64,000 bases of DNA from Streptomyces sp. NBC_00154 (GTDB taxonomy: Bacteria > Actinomycetota > Actinomycetes > Streptomycetales > Streptomycetaceae). Under the pieces are notes generated by a model. It had not been told where the DNA came from, searched no databases, and saw nothing but the letters and a program-made list of their open reading frames with translations. Numbering within the stretch: position 1 is the stretch's first letter; the number at the start of each line of letters is the position of its first letter. The DNA is taken from the NCBI RefSeq assembly GCF_026342835.1, contig NZ_JAPEMI010000001.1, forward strand, positions 1,804,501 to 1,868,500, given 5' to 3'. Below are positions 59,689-64,000 of the stretch, in pieces. The translations under genes and the position numbers were made by a program.

Positions 59689-60681
59689 TCAGCGCCGGGG
59701 AGAAAGCGGCAGAGCGTGATCGGCGGAGCTCGGCAGGGCCGAGGCCGATGTGGGCGTCCAGGACGAGGTCGGCGCGGGCGCGGAGGAGGTGGGGGTCAGT
59801 CCGCTGCCGAGCGCCCGGGCGAACAGGGGGCTGGTAGCAGTCGGGCGTATCAGCGGCGGCGCGGACACATTGGTCAGCACCGGGACCATGAAGGGGTTGG
59901 GCGTGACGAGGCCCGTGCCCAACATTGCGGGTACACGGCCGCTCGGCTGATGGAACGGCGTGGCGGCGGTGACGGTGGGGCTGCTGTGGGGCGCTGCCGA
60001 CGTGCCGATGCCGCCACCACGGCGGCTGGTCACGCTGCCGCTCTCGGCGCGTGCGTCGGCGTCGAGGGGCGTCACATTGTTTCCGGCGCCCTCGGCGCGA
60101 ACCGGGGCGTCGGGACCGGCGTCCGTCGGCAGGGCACCGCCGAGTGCGATGGCCGCCAGCGAGACGGCGCTGGCCGCCGCGAAGGCGAACCTGCGACCGC
60201 GCCACGGCGAACGGTCCGCGTCCCGGCCCACCTCATGGATGGGGAACGCGGAGCGCGACGCGGCACCCGGAAGCACCGAGGCCGAGGCGTGCGGTGTCGG
60301 GAGATAGCCGAAGCGGTCGAGCGGCGAGCTCCCCGAAGCTGAATCGGTGCGGCTGCCGGGAGGCTGGATCGCGGGGAAGAGTCCGTCGGCGAAGCGCCCG
60401 GAGCCGCCGAATGGTCTTCCTTGGCTGTCGTCGTCACCACCAGGTCCCCCGGGAAGGCCTTGAAGCCGGGCGAGGAACCCCTCGGACGGCGAAGGCGGGG
60501 CGGACTGCGCGAAGACGCTCTTCAGCCGCCGCTGGGCAGCAGCCTCGGCCTTGCACTTGGCGCAGGTCGCGAGATGGGCGAGCACCCGGTCGCGGACGTC
60601 ATGTTTGAGCTCACCGTCGACAAGCGCGGCAAGCCGGTCCCCCAGATGCTGTTCCGCAGGGGTCGGACCCGTGCCACTCAC
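59689..60681 (-). CDS. zinc-finger anti-sigma factor (RseA-like)
   Basis: 330 residues. N-terminal anti-sigma zinc finger with H36, C40 and C43 (HLATCAKC), then a ~115-residue cytoplasmic linker, a membrane helix ([20 protein letters not shown] near residue 170) and an extracytoplasmic Ser/Thr/Pro-rich tail. It should hold the cognate ECF sigma factor inactive until envelope stress or redox change. The start GTG overlaps the sigma-factor stop codon (GTGA), strict coupling typical of sigma/anti-sigma pairs. Confidence 0.88.
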   Translation of the reverse strand: MSGTGPTPAEQHLGDRLAALVDGELKHDVRDRVLAHLATCAKCKAEAAAQRRLKSVFAQSAPPSPSEGFLARLQGLPGGPGGDDDSQGRPFGGSGRFADGLFPAIQPPGSRTDSASGSSPLDRFGYLPTPHASASVLPGAASRSAFPIHEVGRDADRSPWRGRRFAFAAASAVSLAAIALGGALPTDAGPDAPVRAEGAGNNVTPLDADARAESGSVTSRRGGGIGTSAAPHSSPTVTAATPFHQPSGRVPAMLGTGLVTPNPFMVPVLTNVSAPPLIRPTATSPLFARALGSGLTPTSSAPAPTSSWTPTSASALPSSADHALPLSPRR

Positions 60682-61439
60682 GCCGATCCGCCCTCCCCCG
60701 CCACCATCGCGCCCGCCAGCGAGCGCTGCTCGGCGCGGGCCTCTGGGGAGCGGTGCTGCAGCGCCTTGCGCAGATGCGAGCGTCCGCGGTGGATGCGGCT
60801 GCGCACGGTGCCGAGCTTCACGCCGAGTGTCGCGGCGATCTCCTCGTACGAAAGTCCCTCGATGTCACAGAGCACGACCGCGGCGCGGAACTCGGGCGCA
60901 AGGGTGTCCAGCGCCTGCTGCACGTCCGCGTCGAAGTGGGTGTCGTTGAAAACCTGCTGCGGGGACGGCTCACGGCTCGGCAGCCGCTCGGCGGCGTCGT
61001 CGCCGAGGGAGTCGAAACGGATCCGCTGCTTACGACGGACCATGTCCAGGAACAGGTTGGTCGTGATGCGGTGCAGCCAGCCCTCGAAGGTGCCGGGCGT
61101 ATAGGTCGACAGCGAACGGAACACCCGGACGAAGACCTCCTGGGTGAGGTCCTCGGCATCGTGCTGGTTGCCCGTCAGTCGGTAGGCAAGGCGGTAGACA
61201 CGACCGCTGTGCGTGCTGACGATCTCTTCCCATGAGGGCGGCATCCAAGCCTGGGAGTCCGCATCTGAGGCGAAGGTCGCGGTCGGTGCGGAGTCGCTGG
61301 AAGAACGGTCAGCAATGTTGGTCACGGATTTCGGCTCACCCGCCGACCTGAGGAAGCGCCGTAGCACTCCTCCCCGATCCACAGGCGCAGCCGCACCTCC
61401 CCTGTCGGCTCTGGTGGTGTCCAGTGGAGCCCCTACCAT
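60678..61439 (-). CDS. sigE: ECF sigma factor of the SigE envelope-stress type
   Basis: 253 residues. A ~65-residue N-terminal extension precedes sigma region 2 ([33 protein letters not shown] and the region 2.4 helix, residues ~70-135, cited here in parts) and region 4 ([20 protein letters not shown] and [18 protein letters not shown], residues ~175-230). It resembles mycobacterial SigE more than S. coelicolor SigE of the cell-wall type, based on its gene neighbours. The start is ATG 61437-61439 with GAGGTGGCT upstream. A matching SigE-type promoter lies ~130 bp upstream, indicating autoregulation. Confidence 0.88.
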   Translation of the reverse strand: MVGAPLDTTRADRGGAAAPVDRGGVLRRFLRSAGEPKSVTNIADRSSSDSAPTATFASDADSQAWMPPSWEEIVSTHSGRVYRLAYRLTGNQHDAEDLTQEVFVRVFRSLSTYTPGTFEGWLHRITTNLFLDMVRRKQRIRFDSLGDDAAERLPSREPSPQQVFNDTHFDADVQQALDTLAPEFRAAVVLCDIEGLSYEEIAATLGVKLGTVRSRIHRGRSHLRKALQHRSPEARAEQRSLAGAMVAGEGGSA

Positions 61440-61570
61440 AGCCACCTCGCCCGTTAGCTCCGGATAAGCCTTTTTCCTGCTGGGGCCGGGGGCCACCCCG
61501 GAACCGCCGGCCGCGGATTCCCGGGCCCGATCTGCGGGCCCCGTCCACGCGCTTTCCCCTGCCCCTTGAT

Positions 61571-61597
61571 AACGCCCGGTCCCATCTGCGGGTTCCC
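61571..61597 (-). promoter_or_regulatory. SigE-type ECF promoter upstream of the sigma gene
   Basis: On the minus strand GGGAACCC (61597-61590), 15 bp, then CGTT (61574-61571). This fits the GGAAC-N15/16-CGTT consensus recognised by mycobacterial SigE and related ECF factors. Its position upstream of the sigma gene implies positive autoregulation. Confidence 0.75.
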
Positions 61598-61620
61598 GGG
61601 TACAGCGGATACAGTCACCG

Positions 61621-62286
61621 TTGCGCCAACTACGGGGACAGGAGAGGGTCATTACCGCCAACCGGCAGACGAGCTGGGCGTTCGCCGACGCCTTTGTCGC
61701 CGAGGACGAAGCACTGCGCTGGGCCCGGGACCGGGCCCGGGACGCAGGTCTCCGCTCGGTGTCGCCAGGCACCGGCGCCGCGCTGCGCCTGCTCGCTGCC
61801 ACGACGGACGCCAAAGCGGTGGCCGAGATCGGCACCGGAACCGGCGTCTCCGGCATCTATCTGCTGCATGGGATGCGACCCGACGGCGTACTGACCACGG
61901 TCGATCCGGAGCCGGAGCGTCAGCAGTTCGCCCGCGAGGCGTTCCGGGCCGCGGGGTTCGCCGCCAATCGGGCCCGGTTCATCCCGGGACGCGCCCTCGA
62001 CGTACTTCCGCGACTCGCGGACGGCGGATACGACCTGGTGTTCTGCGACGGCGACCGGCTGGAGAGCCTGGACTGCCTCGCTGAATCGTTGCGCCTGCTG
62101 CGACCTGGTGGTCTGGTCTGCTTCGAGGGTGTCTTCGCGGACGGCCGCACGGTCGACTCGGCGGCGCAGCCCGCGGAGGTGCTGAGGCTGCGGGAGCTGT
62201 TGCGGGCGGTGCGGGAGAGCCAGGAGCTGATGGCCACCCTGTTGCCGGTGGGCGACGGGTTGCTGTGCGCGGTCCGGCGCGGCTGA
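61621..62286 (+). CDS. O-methyltransferase (class I SAM-dependent)
   Basis: About 221 residues. [18 protein letters not shown] (SAM motif I, near residue 70) and [17 protein letters not shown] (motif II) follow the catechol-O-methyltransferase-like layout of small-molecule O-methyltransferases. It has [11 protein letters not shown] for the metal-binding Asp region. The start is uncertain: TTG 61621 has no good binding site, whereas an ATT codon at 61654, directly after AGGAGAGGG, would start at the conserved [11 protein letters not shown]. Divergent from sigE; in mycobacteria a methyltransferase gene sits in the same place. Confidence 0.8.
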   Translation: MRQLRGQERVITANRQTSWAFADAFVAEDEALRWARDRARDAGLRSVSPGTGAALRLLAATTDAKAVAEIGTGTGVSGIYLLHGMRPDGVLTTVDPEPERQQFAREAFRAAGFAANRARFIPGRALDVLPRLADGGYDLVFCDGDRLESLDCLAESLRLLRPGGLVCFEGVFADGRTVDSAAQPAEVLRLRELLRAVRESQELMATLLPVGDGLLCAVRRG

Positions 62287-62403
62287 CCGTCCGCCGGTCC
62301 TCGCTCCTCGCCCCGTACCCGGGGCTGCGAAGTGTCCCGGACGCACCACTGCCCCGGCACGGACTCCGTGGCGGGGCAGTGGTGAAGTGTGGGCGCCTCT
62401 GCG

Positions 62404-62571
62404 TCAGCCGACGACCTTCTTGAGGGCGTCGCCGAGCGCATCGGCCTCGTCCGGCGTCAGCTCCACGACAAGCCGACCGCCGCCTTCGAGCGGAACGCGC
62501 ATGACGATGCCCCGCCCCTCCTTTGTCACCTCGAGCGGGCCGTCGCCCGTCCGCGGCTTCATGGCCGCCAT
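62404..62571 (-). CDS. DUF3117 small protein
   Basis: 55 residues, MAAMKPRTGDGPLEVTKEGR to the C-terminal DALGDALKKVVG. This is the actinobacterial DUF3117 family, a small beta/alpha protein of unknown function. The start ATG 62569-62571 has GGAAGGGG upstream. In mycobacteria the homologue also lies between sigE-linked genes and tag. Confidence 0.88.
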   Translation of the reverse strand: MAAMKPRTGDGPLEVTKEGRGIVMRVPLEGGGRLVVELTPDEADALGDALKKVVG

Positions 62572-62883
62572 GCTCGTTCCCCTTCCTGAAACCAGCTCAT
62601 ATCAACCGGCGGCCCCATGACAGGCGCTGTGTCACCGGCATCGAACACATTGCTTCCTGGCCATTATCCCGCATCACAGACCCCGATGACCAACATCGGT
62701 CTGCATCGCTTGCGCAACGCGCTCTCTCAAAACCACTCAATTCGGCGATCCGACTGCGATACTCCGTCGCCTTCACCCCTGCATCGGGGTGCAATTGTTA
62801 GACGCAGGTCACATGTTCGCCCTCCGTGATGTCGGCCATGCTTGCCTCGACAGGCATTGCCCGAGGCGCAAAGGGGACAGCAA
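62572..62883. other. divergent intergenic region
   Basis: The 312 bp between the DUF3117 and enoyl-CoA hydratase genes contain no gene. It is comparatively AT-rich, as expected for two divergent promoters. A short hairpin lies near 62775-62791 (CACCCC with GGGGTG), and no clear operator was recognised. Confidence 0.45.
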
Positions 62884-63696
62884 ATGGCGGACAACGTGGC
62901 CGACACGGTGCTCTACGAAGTGACTGACGGTCTCGCGACGATCACGATCAACCGGCCCGGCGCGATGAACGCCATGAACACGGCGGCCAAAGTCGCGCTC
63001 CGTGACGCACTGCAGTCGGCTGCCGCCGACACCGCCGTACGGGCCGTTCTGCTCACCGCGACCGGGCGCGCCTTCTGCGTCGGCCAGGACCTCAAGGAAC
63101 ACGTCGCCACACTCACCGCCACCCGCGAGTCCGGCACGGGCAATGCGCTGAGCACCGTGCAGGAGCACTACAACCCCGTCGTACGCGCCATCACCGGGAT
63201 GGAGAAGCCGGTCGTCGCCGGGGTCAACGGTGTCGCGGCCGGTGCCGGCTTCGGGTTCGCGCTCGCGTGCGACTACCGGGTGGTGGCCGACAGCGCGTCC
63301 TTCAACACCTCGTTCGCCGGGGTCGCCCTGACCGCCGACTCGGGCGTCTCGTGGACGCTGCCCCGGCTGATCGGGCAGAGCCGCGCGGCCGATCTGCTGC
63401 TCTTCCCGCGTTCGATCTCCGCACAGGACGCCTACGAGCTGGGCATCGCGAACAAGGTGGTGCCCGCCGACGACCTCGCCGCGGAGGCCCTGGCGGTGGC
63501 CCGCAGGCTGGCGGACGGTCCGACGGTGGCGTACGCCGCGCTCAAGGCATCCCTGGCGTACGGCGCCGGCCACACGCTGAGCGAGACGCTGGAGAAGGAG
63601 GACGAGCTCCAGACGAAGGCGGGCGCGTCGGAGGACCACACGATCGCGGTGCAGGCCTTCCTGGACAAGGCGAAGCCGAAGTACCTGGGGAAGTAG
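62884..63696 (+). CDS. enoyl-CoA hydratase/isomerase family protein
   Basis: 270 residues of the crotonase fold. ATITINRPGAMNAMN at the N-terminus, AFCVGQDLKEH (first oxyanion hole, near residue 67), VAGVNGVAAGAGFGFALACD (second oxyanion region, near residue 117) and TADSGVSWTLPRLIG follow. It acts on acyl-CoA thioesters; the TADSG sequence resembles PaaG-type isomerases, so phenylacetate or fatty-acid degradation are options. AAAGGGGAC precedes ATG 62884. Confidence 0.88.
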   Translation: MADNVADTVLYEVTDGLATITINRPGAMNAMNTAAKVALRDALQSAAADTAVRAVLLTATGRAFCVGQDLKEHVATLTATRESGTGNALSTVQEHYNPVVRAITGMEKPVVAGVNGVAAGAGFGFALACDYRVVADSASFNTSFAGVALTADSGVSWTLPRLIGQSRAADLLLFPRSISAQDAYELGIANKVVPADDLAAEALAVARRLADGPTVAYAALKASLAYGAGHTLSETLEKEDELQTKAGASEDHTIAVQAFLDKAKPKYLGK

Positions 63697-63703
63697 CTCT
63701 CCG

Positions 63704-64000
63704 CTACGCCGCGGTACCCCGGGCCACGCAGTCCGCCAAGTGGTCGTCGACCAGGCCGCACGCCTGCATCAGGGCGTAGGCCGTCGTGGGGCCGATGAAG
63801 CGCAGGCCGCGCTTCTTGAGGTCCTTGGCGAGGGCCGTGGACTCCGGGGTGACCGCCGGGACGTCGCCGAGGGTGCGCGGGGCGGGGCGGGTGGCCGGGT
63901 CGGGGGCGTACGACCAGATCAGTGCCTCCAGCTCGCCGTCCGGCCAGTCGGCCAGCACCTTGGCGTTGGCAAGGGTCGCCTCGATCTTCGCGCGGTTGCG
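63704..64000 (-). CDS. tag: DNA-3-methyladenine glycosylase I, C-terminal part
   Basis: The 3' part of the gene; its 5' end lies beyond the window. Visible are KIEATLANAKVL, WSYAPDP, KRGLRFIGPTTAYALMQACGLVDDHLADC, cited here in parts, including the zinc-snap ligands (His and Cys four residues apart in DDHLADC) and the substrate-binding RFIGPTTAYA. It removes 3-methyladenine in base excision repair. It runs convergent with the enoyl-CoA hydratase with a 7-bp gap. Confidence 0.92.
   Translation of the reverse strand, partial: RNRAKIEATLANAKVLADWPDGELEALIWSYAPDPATRPAPRTLGDVPAVTPESTALAKDLKKRGLRFIGPTTAYALMQACGLVDDHLADCVARGTAA

Noticed and set aside
1..64000. CRISPR arrays, tRNA genes, prophage or insertion sequences
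   Set aside because: No regularly spaced repeats, cloverleaf-like segments, integrases or transposases were seen when reading both strands.

Overview
The window reads as chromosomal DNA of a Streptomyces species. Base composition is very GC-rich, coding frames end codons mostly in G or C, GTG starts are frequent, and many products are actinobacterial signatures (WblC, AdnA/AdnB, mycoredoxin, UvrD2, MoeZ, DUF3107, DUF3117, DUF3152, a SigE/anti-sigma/HtrA/TatB block). From memory, gene order follows the Streptomyces core and two blocks conserved in mycobacteria (around whiB7-uvrD2-adnAB-moeZ, and around sigE-htrA-tatB-mrp). I saw no tRNA, rRNA, CRISPR array, prophage or transposase.

Layout. 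1-2.1 kb: the end of an ABC1-type kinase gene, two small proteins, and the antibiotic-response regulator wblC with a long leader (AT-rich promoter, 108-codon upstream ORF, intrinsic terminator before the gene). 2.1-16.7 kb: redox and DNA repair genes: UvrD2 helicase, mycoredoxin, a FolD paralogue, NudC, an M20 peptidase, AdnB and AdnA, and an alkyltransferase-like protein. A broken methyltransferase gene on the other strand separates adnB from adnA. 16.8-24.4 kb: a large membrane protein of the LPG-synthase/flippase type, two tandem secreted tripeptidyl-aminopeptidase lipoproteins, and MoeZ.

24.4-30 kb: a compact four-gene minus-strand unit (PelF-like glycosyltransferase, multi-span membrane protein, NDP-sugar epimerase, spherulin-4-like glycosidase) that looks like a reduced Pel-type exopolysaccharide locus. 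30.1-35.9 kb: an oligopeptide ABC transporter operon. Upstream of it are a strong promoter placed for a leaderless transcript, a 31-codon peptide ending His-Cys-Cys, and a long hairpin, which together suggest cysteine-dependent attenuation. 36-50.3 kb: housekeeping and conserved hypothetical genes (DUF3152 protease-like, hydrolases, TetR regulator, DUF3107, ferritin-like protein, DEAD-box helicase with a repeated basic tail, NYN-domain protein, MarC, PHP phosphoesterase, MFS transporter).

50.7-64 kb: a CorA magnesium transporter, then a soluble PRC/MgtE-N/CBS protein overlapping a DUF1003 membrane protein, then Mrp. After these come TatB, HtrA, an anti-sigma factor and its ECF sigma factor with a SigE-type promoter in front of it. 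The window closes with an O-methyltransferase, DUF3117, an enoyl-CoA hydratase and the 3' part of tag.

The strongest candidates for new biology are the Pel-like unit and the leaderless Cys-Cys leader of the peptide transporter. Also of interest are the long wblC upstream ORF, the interrupted adnAB locus, and the MgtE-N/CBS plus DUF1003 pair.
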